Shown: positions 1 through 13,000 of the stretch, in pieces | Layout of the letters: each line of letters opens with the position of its first letter | How positions within the stretch are numbered: the stretch's first letter is position 1 | Assembly: GCA_047967505.1 (NCBI GenBank) | Contig: CM106539.1 | From: Dipteris shenzhenensis | Lineage: Eukaryota; Polypodiophyta; Polypodiopsida; Gleicheniales | Strand: one strand, 5' to 3' | DNA: 64,000 nt | The notes under the pieces: generated by a model | Seen by the model: only the letters and a program-made list of their open reading frames with translations | Told to the model about the DNA's origin: nothing | The model's database searches: none | Program-made: the position numbers and the translations under genes

Positions 1-364
1 TTTTTTTGGGTAGAAGAAAGAGTGATTTATATTAGTTCAAAACATCTTTGTACATCTTCAAAGCTCATCCAAAAATGGAGTGATGTTCACACAGGAACTT
101 CCTCTCTTACCACAAGAGTGATAAAAACCAAAACAAGTAGATTCCTCAATAGATATTGAGAGATGCTTCTCAAACATGGAAAGAGAAGCTAGTGAATTCT
201 TCATTGGAGTCAGTGATATGCACTATAACATCAAGAACAGCAAGAGCAGTAGTATACTCAAAAAAATTCCCAACAGGGACACCCTGGATAGGGTCAATAG
301 ACATCTCATCAATATCTTTTAACTGAGCAGATAAGACGGCATCAACAAGCCTCTAAGTCTAAAT
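1..364. other. no recognisable feature
   Basis: I see no coding similarity, RNA gene or clear repeat here. The minisatellite begins just to the right. Confidence 0.5.
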
Positions 365-715
365 GGAGGGGACAGTAGCAGCAGAAGGTATCTGAGTGGA
401 GAATCCATTAGAGGGAAACTCAGTGTAGGGACCAATAGTAGTAGAAGGAGACTGAGCTGAGGGCCCCATAGAAGTAGAGGGAAACTGAGTGAAGAGGCCA
501 ACAGAATGAGGCTAAGTAGAGGGGCCAAAAGCAGCAAAGGGAAACTGAGTCGAGGGGGGAATAGAGGGAATCTGAGTGTAGGGACCAGCAATAGCAGAAG
601 GAAACTGAGCTGAGGGGCCAACAGAAAGCAGAGGGAACCTGAGTGAAGAGGCCATCAAAAGGAGGGTGAGTAGAGGGGCCAGCAGCAGTAGAGGGAATTG
701 AGTTGAAGGATCAGC
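365..715. repeat. degenerate minisatellite, unit about 36-39 bp
   Basis: A purine-rich motif of the type GAGGGAAACTGAGTGnAGGGGCC followed by an A/G/C-rich spacer recurs roughly nine times with point changes and small indels. Open frames across it, such as those rich in Leu/Pro/Ser on the minus strand, are a by-product of the repeat and show no domain. I do not regard it as coding. Confidence 0.7.
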
Positions 716-1048
716 TGTGGTAGTTCTCCTCTGCATGAAGTTAGACAACTTTGTATGTTCATCTGAGATAAAACAGTAGCGTTTGTGTCTTGAAATATTA
801 GCATTCAATCTTGAATGGTCAAGATTGTAGGCACGTATGAAGAAATCAAGGCATCTTTTTTCCCGTCCCACCATGACGCAAACAAGACATCAGTGCAAAG
901 ATCTTTATGATTAAACTCAAATTTTATTTCTAGAGATCCATATGAACCAAAGAGCATGAGCTCTTATCTAGAACCAAGGCTCATGCCTTATTTTGCAAGC
1001 ATCCCCTAGTGGAATAGCTTTCCAATTCACAGGTTCTCCTCACTCTAT

Positions 1049-1460
1049 CTAAATAAATTTCCAAACACTTCTAGTATGAGGGCAAGCAACGAATAAATGA
1101 AAAATATCCTCCATGGAGTCCGGACATATCTGACATTTGCCATCTCCCTTTCCTATTTTGAATCCTCTAGCATTAGTCCAGATTGCTTTATGGAGAATAA
1201 GCCAAGCAAGGCAAGGCATCTTCTCTAAGAACTTTTTTAACCCAAATTTTGTTAAACTCGGCACACCAAACAGCTCTATCATCCTTCAATTTCCATCTGA
1301 CATTAAGATTTCTAAAGAGATCATCCATGTCAGCAGTAGGAGTTGGTATTGGAAGTATGGAAGAATAACCTACCCAACTGAATTCTTTATGCATACATAG
1401 GACAGAGCCTCCTTTCCAACTAATATCTCCCTTCCATAAGTCCAACCTCCCCATGACCAA
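1049..1460 (-). pseudogene. LINE ORF2 3'-end relic (zf-RVT domain)
   Basis: Two overlapping minus-strand frames, 1188-1460 and 1049-1282, join by one frameshift. Together they give the C-terminal end of a plant L1-type LINE ORF2. The order W-K-I-W ... LHKAIWTNARG ... CQIC (C-x2-C) ... HLFVACPHTRSVW matches the reverse-transcriptase-associated zinc-binding module (zf-RVT). The RT core and endonuclease are absent, so this is a 5'-truncated, decayed insertion with no function. The family assignment is from motif memory. Confidence 0.72.
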
Positions 1461-1985
1461 TCACCAAGAGACTTTGAAGCCCTAGGAAAACAACTCAAGA
1501 CCTAGCTTTAAGACTCAAGGGCTCACTGTAGCATGGGTACTTCCACTAAATTCCTACTAGATAGCCAAACACGAGCAATGATGCACAACATCCACAAGGT
1601 TGTAATTTTACAAGAGTGCATGCTCCTTAAAGACTTTCGCCCTCAGGAGAAGCATCTTGGGGATCTACGATCATGCAACATGAGGTCCTTATGACAGAGC
1701 AAGCCAAGTCCATGTGTCGTTATGGAGAAGAGAAGAATTGAACAAATTGAACATTTGCAACCCAAAGGTTAACACAATTAAACATTATAAGAAGTATTCA
1801 ATATACGCATTGTTGTTTTGCAGCCCCCCACCAACCTAACCAATGATAACCCTACTAATGTGCAATCTAAAACCTCCTGCAAAAACATAGAGCTGGTGCA
1901 ATAGACCTGTCTTTTTCTCTCCTATGTGGAATGAGCTCATCCAAAGGCGTTTGGGTATTCATGAAGACATAAATGCAGTTTGCGT
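1461..1985. other. no recognisable feature
   Basis: Non-coding sequence of ordinary composition. No domain, RNA or repeat is recognised. Confidence 0.4.
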
Positions 1986-2112
1986 TCACACATTGAATCT
2001 CATTCTAACGACTTTTGTACTTTATTTCAACCAATATATATATATGTGTGTGTGTGTGCGTGTGAATCTCATTGAATCTCATTCTAGCTACTTTTGTACT
2101 TTATTTCAACCA

Positions 2113-2167
<55 letters not shown>

Positions 2168-2320
2168 CGTATGAATCTCATTTTGTACTTTATAGCTACT
2201 TTTGTACTTTATTTCAACCTATATATGTGTGTGTGTGCGTGTGAATCTCATTGAATCTCATTCTAGCTACTTTTGTACTTTATTTCAACCAATATATATA
2301 TATATATATATATATGAATC
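1986..2320. repeat. compound (TA)n/(GT)n microsatellite in a higher-order tandem unit
   Basis: A unit consisting of GAATCTCATTCTAGC(T/A), then ACTTTTGTACTTTATTTCAACC, then (TA)n(TG)n occurs about four times in a row. The dinucleotide tracts differ in length between copies: about 8 GT repeats in the first, more than 15 in the second, and only TA in the last. Open frames across it are repeat artefacts. Confidence 0.85.
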
Positions 2321-3420
2321 CAAGAACATGCCAAACTCATCCTCTAAAAAAAGAACACACTGTGCAATTTCAATCTCCTAATCGTGACTCATAGGGTTGA
2401 AACCATAAACTCCATCATGCATAGCACGAACTAGCTAGTATGACATCCACCACTGACATCATCAATGCCCTACAATGGGTGTAGACCATAATATAAACAT
2501 ATGCTCTCAGACGTACAAATCAACACACCCACACATACTTGAACATCCATTTATACAAAGATCTTTGTACTGAGTTTCTGTTGGCACTCCGAAGGTGAAG
2601 AGCAAACTCAAATGCAAAAGGCTAGCAGTCATCACGAACTGCTTGAGAAGACTATATGATTTCATTTGTCTCTCGTAAACGAGCATCCAAGCAAAAAAAT
2701 GCTTGGATCCTCTTGTTGATAGGGTAACGCACCACTTAGGATAGGAAAAATTTATCGCAATATCAACAGGATGCAACATGGACAAAAACTTCACAAAGTA
2801 AAATCTGATAGTCCGCTAATACGGCGGAAGCATATATCTAGATGAATCCAAGAACATGCCCTAACTCATCCTCTAAAAACAACACAAGGCAGCTTCAATC
2901 TCATGATAGTCACTCATAAGTTGAAACCATAAACTCCATCACGCATAGAAGGGACTAGCTACTATGGCATCCCCGCTGATGTCATCAGCACTCACTATGG
3001 GTGTGCACCATAGTATAAACATATGCTCTCATACATACAAATCCAGGGCAATGCACCACTCACGATAAAAAGAATTTATCCTAGCAGACATGCAAATTTC
3101 ACCTTGTGAAGTTTTTGTCCATGTTGCAAACTCATCCTCTAAAAACACAACACATAGTGCAGTTTCAATCTGATGATAGTCACTTGTAAGGTTGAAACCG
3201 TAAACTCGATCACGCATAGGAGGGACTAGCTACGATGGCATGCCCACTGATGTCATCAGCACCCAACAGTGGGTGTAGACCATAGTATAAACATATGCTC
3301 TGATACATACAAATCCACACCCCCACACATACTTGAGCATCCATTTATACGAATTTGTTGGCACTCTAGAGTGAAGGGCAAACTCAGCCGTGTACACTTC
3401 TAGATGAATCTTCATTTCTA
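2320..3420. repeat. diverged copies of the 559-bp dispersed repeat, about two units
   Basis: The landmark strings of the 559-bp array at 6733-8637 recur here at lower identity: GAATCCAAGAACATGCC, AACTCATCCTCTAAAAA, CATAAACTCCATCA, GGACTAGCTAC, ATGGGTGTAGACCAT and CACACATACTTGA. One unit spans about 2320-2840. A second starts near 2843, followed by a partial third. The stretch 3087-3127 matches the family in inverted orientation. No protein domain is visible. Confidence 0.8.
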
Positions 3421-3429
3421 CCTGGTTTT

Positions 3430-3725
3430 AGTCTCTCTACAGCAAAGAATGGAAAAGGAAGCATTTTCAATTTAGAAAAAACTAGCGTTAACATGTACAG
3501 AATTCTTCAAAATGTTCAGATCACAGTCTACAAATGCACTATTTTAATGCTGCTTGCAAAAAAACAAGGTCGGAACCTGCATCTCTGTTACACATCCCTA
3601 AAGCTCACAGTAAAAGTCCCATAAATCATATGGATGTTCTTGCCTGGTGCTAAGCCTTCAGGATTACAAAGATTGAGAGATTTCGGCAACATATCACCAC
3701 AGGGAAACTATTGTAGATTGACCTT
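3430..3725 (-). other. probable 3' UTR and flank of U2B''
   Basis: This A/T-rich sequence lies directly downstream (minus strand) of the U2B'' stop codon and upstream of the repeat copies. It has no open frame of note. I infer that it contains the 3' UTR, but the cleavage site cannot be read from sequence alone. Confidence 0.4.
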
Positions 3726-4013
3726 TTACTTTTTAGCATAAGTAATCTGCATTGCATTCTGTGGAGTGATTTTAAAGTTTTGAAGAGCCTGTAATGCAGT
3801 GGTAGCCTGCATCTCATCTCCGTACTCCACAAAAGCAATGCCAGGTTTTGCTTCTATCATTCTCACCTCCTTAAAACCAGGAAACTGTTGAAAGAGCATC
3901 TGCAACATCATGGAGTTAGCTTCATGAGGTAGATTCTGCACAAACAATATACTGTTGGGAAGGGCAGGAGCCTCCTGTACGACAGCCTTAGGTGGCTGAA
4001 ACTGAGGTGCCAT
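3726..4013 (-). CDS. U2B'': U2B'' coding exon 5 (RRM2)
   Basis: 288 bp including the TAA stop; acceptor TTTGCAG|ATG, phase 0. It encodes a Pro/Gln-rich stretch then RRM2 with LFVQNL and PGIAFVEY, ending ITYAKK. The ORF extends 24 bp further upstream, but the splice acceptor defines the exon. Confidence 0.92.
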   Translation of the reverse strand: MAPQFQPPKAVVQEAPALPNSILFVQNLPHEANSMMLQMLFQQFPGFKEVRMIEAKPGIAFVEYGDEMQATTALQALQNFKITPQNAMQITYAKK

Positions 4014-7000
4014 CTGCAAAAAAACCAGAGTATTCACTTCAGACAGAGTGCCAACATATGCTTGTGCTATTCCAAAGAAACTAATATAGTGTGAGAATCA
4101 ATTCCAGGAGGTTCCAGTAGCTATGCAGTAGAAAATTAATTCAAGGAGGTTTCAGTAGCTAATAGAGAACCTATCACATGATTAAATCACTGTAAGACTA
4201 CAATGCATTCACAGAATTGAAGTATAAAGGAAAATGGATAACAATCCAAAAGAATGCGGTGGAGGGTCGGAAATTGAGTGAGCACTCACAGGAGCACCAT
4301 ATGAGCTTGAATAAGGGCCAGAGGATAAGTTTCCCGTATTTTGTGCCTCTGCATGCTGTTCTCTCCGCCTTTTCTCAGCTGAAATACACAGCAGCTACCT
4401 CAGGTTTAGAAATCCTATGAAGGTAAACAGAATCCCTGTTACATCACTAGCAACTAGGACAATTTCAACTCTGGTTAGTTACCTTTTTCTTCCTGCTTTT
4501 TCCTCCTTTCTTTTGGCACATACGTCCCATCAGCCTTTGCCACAGCATCAGATTTTGTCTTTGCATATTGTATTTTCTGAGAATCGTATATCATGCGGTG
4601 AGGAAAGCAAGTAGAGATATAACAGACTGTGAAGAGTTTACATATCCTTTTTTACCAAAATACAGTTCGAGCACAAAAAAGAAAGAATAAAGCAAGTAAA
4701 AATTAACATGCTCACAGTGATTCCCCAGCTTCTGACCGTCCATAAGCTCTATTCTGGACTCTTGTATGTCTCTCTACAGACGTGATGGGGTCCCCATTAT
4801 AGGAAAAGGATGAAGGTTAAAAGAAATAATGAAGCAAGTAAAAATTAACATGCTCACAGTGATTCCCCAGCTTCTGACCGTCCATAAGCTCTATTCTGGA
4901 CTCTCGTATGTCTCTCTACAGACGTGACAGGGTCCCCATTATAGCAAAAGGATGAAGGTCAATGGTTACCCAAATCAATGCCATATTTGTAGGCGATTCC
5001 AGCACCGTGCAGGCGATTGCCACAGGAGGACCAGATGCACCAAGAGTTGCCCAGGAGAGCCCCCTCTTGCAGGCCCTTCCTCCACCCCCTCAGCCTCCCT
5101 AGCGTCAGGCTCATTTTTAGCAGATGCTCTCATTCCGCTCTGGCACCCCAAAACTCGTCTCCATGCATTCTACTTCTCCAAACTACTTTGAGATCCTTGC
5201 AGCAGGTGAGAAGCCTCTTTTGGAGGAAGATTTTTGGAGATCCCAGCAATGGTACTAATCCTGAGGTTAGGGTCCCAGCCGAGGATTCCTGGCGATGATG
5301 GCATACCGGACCTTTTTAGCTCATACACCCCAGATTTGATTCTTTAGCCTCTACAGATCCACCTGGCAGCCCCTCACCTTCAGCTTGGGTTCATTTGACT
5401 AACACATATATTATTTTTGCCCTAGTAGGGTCTCTGCCTCTATCTTAAGTGTATGCCAGACAAGGCCTTCTTTTTGCACCCATAACAAGACCTTGTCTAC
5501 TAACAGGTCAGGTAGGACCTCCCATCGACCCCTCCCTCGCCTGTGAGGGTTGTCGGTCGGAATAGTCAGGCTCGGACGGGATCCCTACCTGCTAGAAGGA
5601 GCAAGTCACCAGAAAACCACTTCACTGCTCAGTCACTCATGCACCATTGATATTCTTCTCCTTCAAAAGGGACAAACTCATTGGTAGGTAGTGTGCCAGG
5701 GCAGGCAGGTTTTTGGTCTGGTGCTCTTCAATCACACAGAGGAGTTCACATTCAGTCTCTGCCTGGTTACTTCCCTTTGTTATAGCACAAGGTGCCTTGA
5801 TCCCAGCCAGGGCTTAGTGGATCAACCTCCTCCTACGGGGCTGTCAGATTAGAGTGCCTAATATTTATGCACCTAAATCTAAGGAGGGACCACATTGTCT
5901 TTTGGAGGGAGATTTGCAGATGGCTGGCAACCTGAATCGTAGATAGTAGAGAGGAATTCAATATGATAGAGCAGCCTGTTGATAAGAGGGGAAGAAAGGA
6001 AGGTGGTGTCCTCCCTTCTGAAAGAGCGACATGGGAAGAATTCACCATCAAGATCAGAGACAAAGATAGTTGGTTCAAGGACGAGTTTCAGATCATCGAT
6101 GCCAGTCTTCAAACTCATGCTTTAACAACTTAAGGAAACTCATGCTGAGATTGATCAGTCTCATATTGATGATTGGGCTATGGACACAGGTTATGAAACC
6201 AGCCTTCGGGATATCCAAAGGGCAGTGAACAGATAACAACCAGCAAATACTCAACTTTCAGCCATTATCCAAAACACACAAGATAATACCAAAGCCAATT
6301 TGGAGGAGCTAGATTGCCCCTGCTTGCACCGGACACCAGATTGGCCCTAAAACACCCCTTTCAGTTTTTCATTATCTTTTATTCAAATAGCAACAATAAT
6401 ACAGTAAAGCACTCCCATGCACCCATCCGAATATCAGCCAACTGAATGACCCATTCACAGGCACTTCTGCCCTGCAATGCAAACAGTTCCAGTCCGGAGG
6501 CAACTGTAGGGCTTCGGAGAGGCAGATAACTGATCAGGGGGCTCTAGAAACCCTGGAGAAGCAGCGAGCAAGTAGACGAATTGATCTGGATCAGTTCCCA
6601 AGCAGGCTGGTAGTTGAAATCAGCAGCAGCAACCCTGAAAGAGGGGAAAAACAGCAAAAACGATTTCCTTCTTGCACCCCTCAGGCCCTTGGCAGTCCAA
6701 TCCTGAAAGGCGATTTGAATCTAGTAGCAGTCTCAGCCATGACGAAGGCTAGCACTAAAGGAGAAGGCTAATCAAAAGGTAGTCCAAAATCTCTTCAATC
6801 AAGCTACAACTGCTTGTGAAGTCTAAACGTTTTCATTTTAGTCTCTCCCCAACGAGCATCTAAATCTAAATCTAGCTGATAGGGCAACGCACCATTTAAG
6901 ATAGAAAGAATTATCACAATACCAGCAGCCCGCAACTTGGACGAAAACTTCACAAGGTGAAATTTGCATGTCCGCTAATACGGACAGAAGCATATACCTA

Positions 7001-10000
7001 GATGAATCCGAGAACATTCCCAAACTCATCCTTTAAAAACACAACATAGTGCAGTTTCAATCTCATGATAGTCACTCACAAGGTTGAAAACCATAAACTC
7101 CATCATGCATAGCAGGGACTAGCTACTATGACATCCCCACTGACGTCATCAGCGCCCAACAGTGGGTGTAGACCATAGTATAAAAATATGCTCTCACACA
7201 TACAAATCCACACACCCACACATACTTGAGCATCCATTTATACAAAGTCTTCGTAATGAGTTTCTGTCAGCACTCCGGAAGTGAAGGGCAGACTCAGCCA
7301 TGACGAAGGCTAGCACTAAAGGAGAAGGCTAATCAAAAGGTAGTCCAAAATCTCTTCAATCAAGCTACAACTGTTGTGAAGTCTAAACGTTTTCATTTTA
7401 GTCTCTCCCCAACGAGCATCTAAATCTAAATCTAGCTGATAGGGCAACGCACCATTTAAGATAGAAAGAATTATCACAATACCAGCAGCCCGCAACCTGG
7501 ACGAAAACTTCACAAGGTGAAATTTGCATGTCCGCTAATTTGGCAGAAGCATATACCTAGATGAATCCGAGAACATTCCCAAACTCATCCTTTAAAAACA
7601 CAACATAGTGCAGTTTCAATCTCATGATAGTCACTCACAAGGTTGAAAACCATAAACTCCATCATGCATAGCAGGGACTAGCTACTATGACATCCCCACT
7701 GACGTCATCAGCGCCCAACAGTGGGTGTAGACCATAGTATAAAAATATGCTCTCACACATACAAATCCACACACCCACACATACTTGAGCATCCATTTAT
7801 ACAAAGTCTTCGTAATGAGTTTCTGTCAGCACTCCGGAAGTGAAGGGCAGACTCAGCCATGACGAAGGCTAGCACTAAAGGAGAAGGCTAATCAAAAGGT
7901 AGTCCAAAATCTCTTCAATCAAGCTACAACTGTTGTGAAGTCTAAACGTTTTCATTTTAGTCTCTCCCCAACGAGCATCTAAATCTAAATCTAGCTGATA
8001 GGGCAACGCACCATTTAAGATAGAAAGAATTATCACAATACCAGCAGCCCGCAACCTGGACGAAAACTTCACAAGGTGAAATTTGCATGTCCGCTAATTT
8101 GGCAGAAGCATATACCTAGATGAATCCGAGAACATTCCCAAACTCATCCTTTAAAAACACAACATAGTGCAGTTTCAATCTCATGATAGTCACTCACAAG
8201 GTTGAAAACCATAAACTCCATCATGCATAGCAGGGACTAGCTACTATGACATCCCCACTGACGTCATCAGTGCCCAACAATGGGTGTAGACCATAGTATA
8301 AAAATATGCTCTCACACATACAAATCCACATACCCACACATACTTGAGCATCCATTTATACAAAGTCTTCATACTGAGTTTATGTCAGCACTCCAGAGGT
8401 GAAGGGCAGAGTCAGCCATGACGAAGGCTAGCACTAAAGGAGAAGGCTAAGCAAAAGGTAGTCCAAAATCTCTTCAATCAAGCTACAATTGCTTGTTAAG
8501 TCTAAACGTTTTCATTTTAGTCTCTCCCCAACGAGCATCTAAATCTAAATCTAAATCTAGCTGATAGGGCAACACACCATTTAAGATAGACAGAATTATC
8601 ACAATACCAGCAGGCCGCAACTTGGACGAAAACTTCTGATAACGCTCAATCTAGGGACCCTGGAAGGCTTATGGGAAGATGGTGATTCAATTCTAGGGCT
8701 CTAGGAGGGCGTGGATAGCAGGCATGCAGCATAAACAAGAGTTCTTTGGTGAAGCTAGCTGCTGCTAGACGTCCAATGGCTTGGCTCCCACTCCAACTGA
8801 TTCTGGAATAGCTACCTTTGCTCGACGTCCAATGGCTTGGCTCCCACTCCAACTGATTCTCGAATAGCTACCTTTGCTTGCCCTGAAGTCACTTGTGCCA
8901 CATGTGGCCTCCAAGCCCAATCTAGCCAGAGGGGATTTTAACCCTCTCTCACCTTCAAATCCTTGCCTTGGCCCATGGAATTAATTGCACTGAAGTGTCC
9001 TTTGAACTATTTTAATCAATTTGAGGATGGGGCAGTCACTGTAAATTCCTAAAGCTTAGAAATTCACGTCCCCGTCATAGGTTATCACCATCTTCTCGTT
9101 GTCCTCTAATTGGGAGCTTGATACATATGAGAGCCAGGGTCATTCAGAGCACAATCATCTTACCTAGACATGAGGGAGACTTCAACACTATCAATTCCAA
9201 CATTTACTGCAAAGGTTTGCTAGGAAAGTTAGTCGTTTCTAGGCAATGAGCCCTCTAAGGACTTCTTTACTCAACAAATTCAAACTTGTACTTCCCATAG
9301 GGCGGTGATAAGCTCCAAGCATGCAAAGGATTTTCAAAAATACTCAAATTAGACCGCGTTCTTCTCCCCACTTAGCGGATGTCAACGCCTAGCAACAAAT
9401 CATAGCATCCCTTTCAAGAGCCCCCCCCTAAAACACAGGATGAGAGGGAAAGACAGCCCATCATGTGGAATGAATAATTTCTTGATGCCTTAGAACATCC
9501 ACTGGGCTTCTCACAATGCATCCTTTGGTCCAAATGAGAGGTTCGGCATCTTTAATGCACTTGGAAAGACTTCAAAGAGCTGTTGGAAAATAGATGGTTA
9601 ACTCCCCATTTGTAAGGCCCCATATGAGGAAAGCGTGGGGGAGGTTGACCAGCATAGGATGGGGCTGCCATGTGGGCAGCAAACTGGGAAAACAAAGAAG
9701 ATGGGGCTGCCATATGGGCAGCAAACTGGGGAAACAAAGATGGGCCTGCCATGTGGGCAGCACATACAAGGACACATGGCTGCTTGGAGAGCTTATGATG
9801 GACAGTGGCTATACGGATCTTAGGAGCGGTCATCTTTGGACGATCCTGGAACATGGATCTACAGCCTAGGATCATGCAAGAGCAGTGTGGGATTGATTGG
9901 GCCTTTGTACGGGACGGTACGGAAGGCCGTAGCACTCTGTACGGCGCCAAGGCAGGGTATGGATGTGGACAGATCCGGAGAAGAGGCAGGATGATTAGGG

Positions 10001-13000
10001 CTGAAAGGCGCCTGACCTACAGAGCATATGGACCAGATTAGGGCAAGTATAGACCCCGACTGGGGCTAGGAGAGGTTTGGGCAACTGGCAGACTGCCACA
10101 TGGCCAAAGCCATTCATAGTTGACCACACCAACTGATGTCAATAGGCCAAGTCTCCTCTAAAGAATTTACACTTATGCATACTCAATTTAACTCCTGGCT
10201 GTTCAGCTCCCCGCTTTTTGTTTTCAGCTTACGTTCAATCATTCTAAAGACGCCTAAGGGCAATACACCGTAGATAAAAGACTTCGTATCTAAGATTGTG
10301 CGTACTTTTTCCATTATTTTTCTTGGATTATACCTCTAGTGTATTAGCAAAGTGATCAAATTACAGCCGTCTATCATAAATGTCAACCTCTAAATGCTAT
10401 GGCACATTGAGAGAGTCTAAGATCTAAGAAAACACAAGAATCTCCTCTTGAAGTGCAGTTAAGTTCACAAGAATCGCAAGGATAGATTCCTTCTCCAAAG
10501 CACAAGCGTCTTTGTACATAAAGTCTTGAAAGTCGGGAACATCTGGTACAAATAAATCATCTATAAAATGCCTAACTTGTAAGCTTATGTAAAATGATAC
10601 GGCAAGCATAGATAGAGCTAAGATGTTGCATAAACTAAAATTCATAGGTGAAGAGATAAAAGTTTGCTAAAACGACTGCACAATTATAGCCCATGGGGAT
10701 TCCTCTTTTGTTGAAACAAAATATCACCTATTGTGATGTAAAGATTATCCGAAAGGATGAGAAGGGATACTTGCTACATCACTTGGGACTCTATCACCTC
10801 GATCACATAGTTGAAACCTCATATATTTTATGAAACAGAGGTTCAACTAAATCTGCTATCTGCTACTAGTTTAGGGACCAGAATAGCTGGGAATAGCAAG
10901 AATTAGTAGGAAACACAGAAATGGGGTAAAGGGAAGGTCTCTCTTACTTGAAAGAGGGCATGGGAATTGGCAGCTCCCAAGTGGGCAGGCTAGCATGGAA
11001 GCTAGGTGCTGTCCTTGCATGTACAGCTTTCAAGCTGATGCTTAGGAGGTACAAACACTCAATGAAAGATGTGTACTTGTATTAGTGTTCAATGAGAATG
11101 AAGTACAACTGAAGCCCCTTTTATATTTTGGGAATTGGTCCAGCACATTAATTGTATATGGGATTATCACTCCATAGGGGTGCCATGTGGCAATGCCCCA
11201 TTAAAAGTAGCTCTACAAAGAAAAATAAAAGGCTAATTACTAAGCTAGAAAATTACTACTGTTCCAATCCCCTCCTGCTTACAAAAATTTTGTCCTCAAA
11301 ATGAAGGCATGCAATATAGCTAAAAATGAAAGAGAGGGTGTAGAAACAGTCCAGCCTGGTAAGAGCAAGAAAGCATGTACTCAATCCTCGGGTTGCCCAT
11401 GTTGCTTCCTCATCAGGTAATCCTTTCCACTTGATGAGATACTCTACCACCACTTTGTTTCTGAGTATCTTGTCTCTATAGCCCAATATCTTTTCTGGAA
11501 CAGAGTCGATTTGACCTGATTCATCCATTGGAGAAAGTTTTGCCGCGACTGGAATGGATGGTCCCACATGTCTTTAAAGTAGGGAAACATGAAACACATC
11601 ATGGATCTTAGCAGTGGCTGGTAATCTGAGTGTATAGGCCAAGCCTGGATAATGCATTAGCTATAACATTCTCCTTTCTCCTCTTATATTCAATGTCAAA
11701 ATTATAGCCTTGAATAAATTATAACCACCTCTTTTACTTTGGAGTGAGAGTATTTTGTCATAGAAAATACCTCAATGACTTATGATCCATCCTTACTTTG
11801 AAATGACTATATATAGGTAGTGGTGCCACTTCTTGATTGCATGTACAATAGCAAGCATCTCTTTGTCATAAGTTGGAAAGATGTACTCTTTATGACTCAG
11901 CTTCCTGCTTTCATATGCAATGACGCCATGGCCTTGCTTGAGGACAGCCCCAATGCCCTTCCCACTTGCATCAGCCTCAATCGAGAAAGGCTTAGAAAAA
12001 TCAGGGCTTGCCAAGATTGGAGCTGTTATGAGTGCTTCCTTGAGGTCATTAAAGGCTGACTGAGCTACAGAGGTCAACTGCTGAAAACATGTGCTCCTGA
12101 AAATCCACTATCCGACCTACCACTGCCCTCTGCACCTCCTGGCGGAGTACCAGATACTATGGCTGGCTCCGTGCACGATCATGTAACCCGTGCACATTCC
12201 AACTCACCATGGTCCAACTCATGGGCAGGGCCTACCTGTGCTTGGGAGCTTGTTCCAAGAAAACTACCTTGTGCGACTTCCAGGGGGGGTTGGAGGGCAA
12301 ATAGTACGTGTCTGTTCGCCATCGTACCAAGTGGCTACTGGCTCAATGCCTACCTTCCGTGCCCACTGCAATGTGAATGAGACATCTACCCCAAACATCT
12401 CAGCACAATTCTGGATCAGCCAATAATGTGAAAGATCAAGCTTTACCTCGGGTGGGAGTCGGATCACTCCTACTGCCAGGCTGCATATCGGTTGTTCCCA
12501 AGTAAAACCCAACTGAAAATGTACTGTAGCACCATGGTCGAGCCATAAGTACAAGCCCTACAAACCCATCCACCCATCCATCATGCGCGATAACTAGTCG
12601 CTCGGCATGGCATCGAACATCTCTGGAGTCCACTTCTCAGCCCCTATGGAAGCGAATTGGAAGCCCCAAACCAGATGCGTGCGAGACCACCACACTGATC
12701 GAACCCCCTTTCAGGGCTGCAAGCTTGATCAGTAGCGTAAGCTTCAGCAGCAAGGGGTAGGAATCTAGTATCTCGAGGTAGTTCCAGGCCCCATTCTCCA
12801 TAAATCCATCGGCAAAGGGCGCCCTCGCTGAAGCTGAGGAGCCAAGGATGATTGGGAGGATGAATCCCCACATGCTGGAGCCTGCCTAGAAGCTCGGGGC
12901 TGAGAAGGGGGAGAGACCGTGTCACGAGGACGTGAAACGTGATGTAAAGTATCTTCGTAACTCAACCTACGCTTAACCCAAGGTTAACCATGGTTAAGTG

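Noticed and set aside
319-874. Minus-strand Leu/Pro/Ser-rich frames of 100 and 120 codons
   Set aside because: They are minisatellite translations with hydrophobic repeats, not a signal or membrane protein.
7418-7440. CTAAATCTAAATCTAG as interstitial telomere repeat
   Set aside because: Only two to three copies are present, and the word lacks the CCCTAAA plant telomere pattern.
7316-8072. Repeated 65-codon open frame in the 559-bp units
   Set aside because: Identity reflects recent duplication of the whole unit, not selection on protein; no domain and broken in the first copy.
6733-8637. CRISPR-like array
   Set aside because: Units of 559 bp without spacers in a plant nuclear sequence are ordinary tandem duplication.
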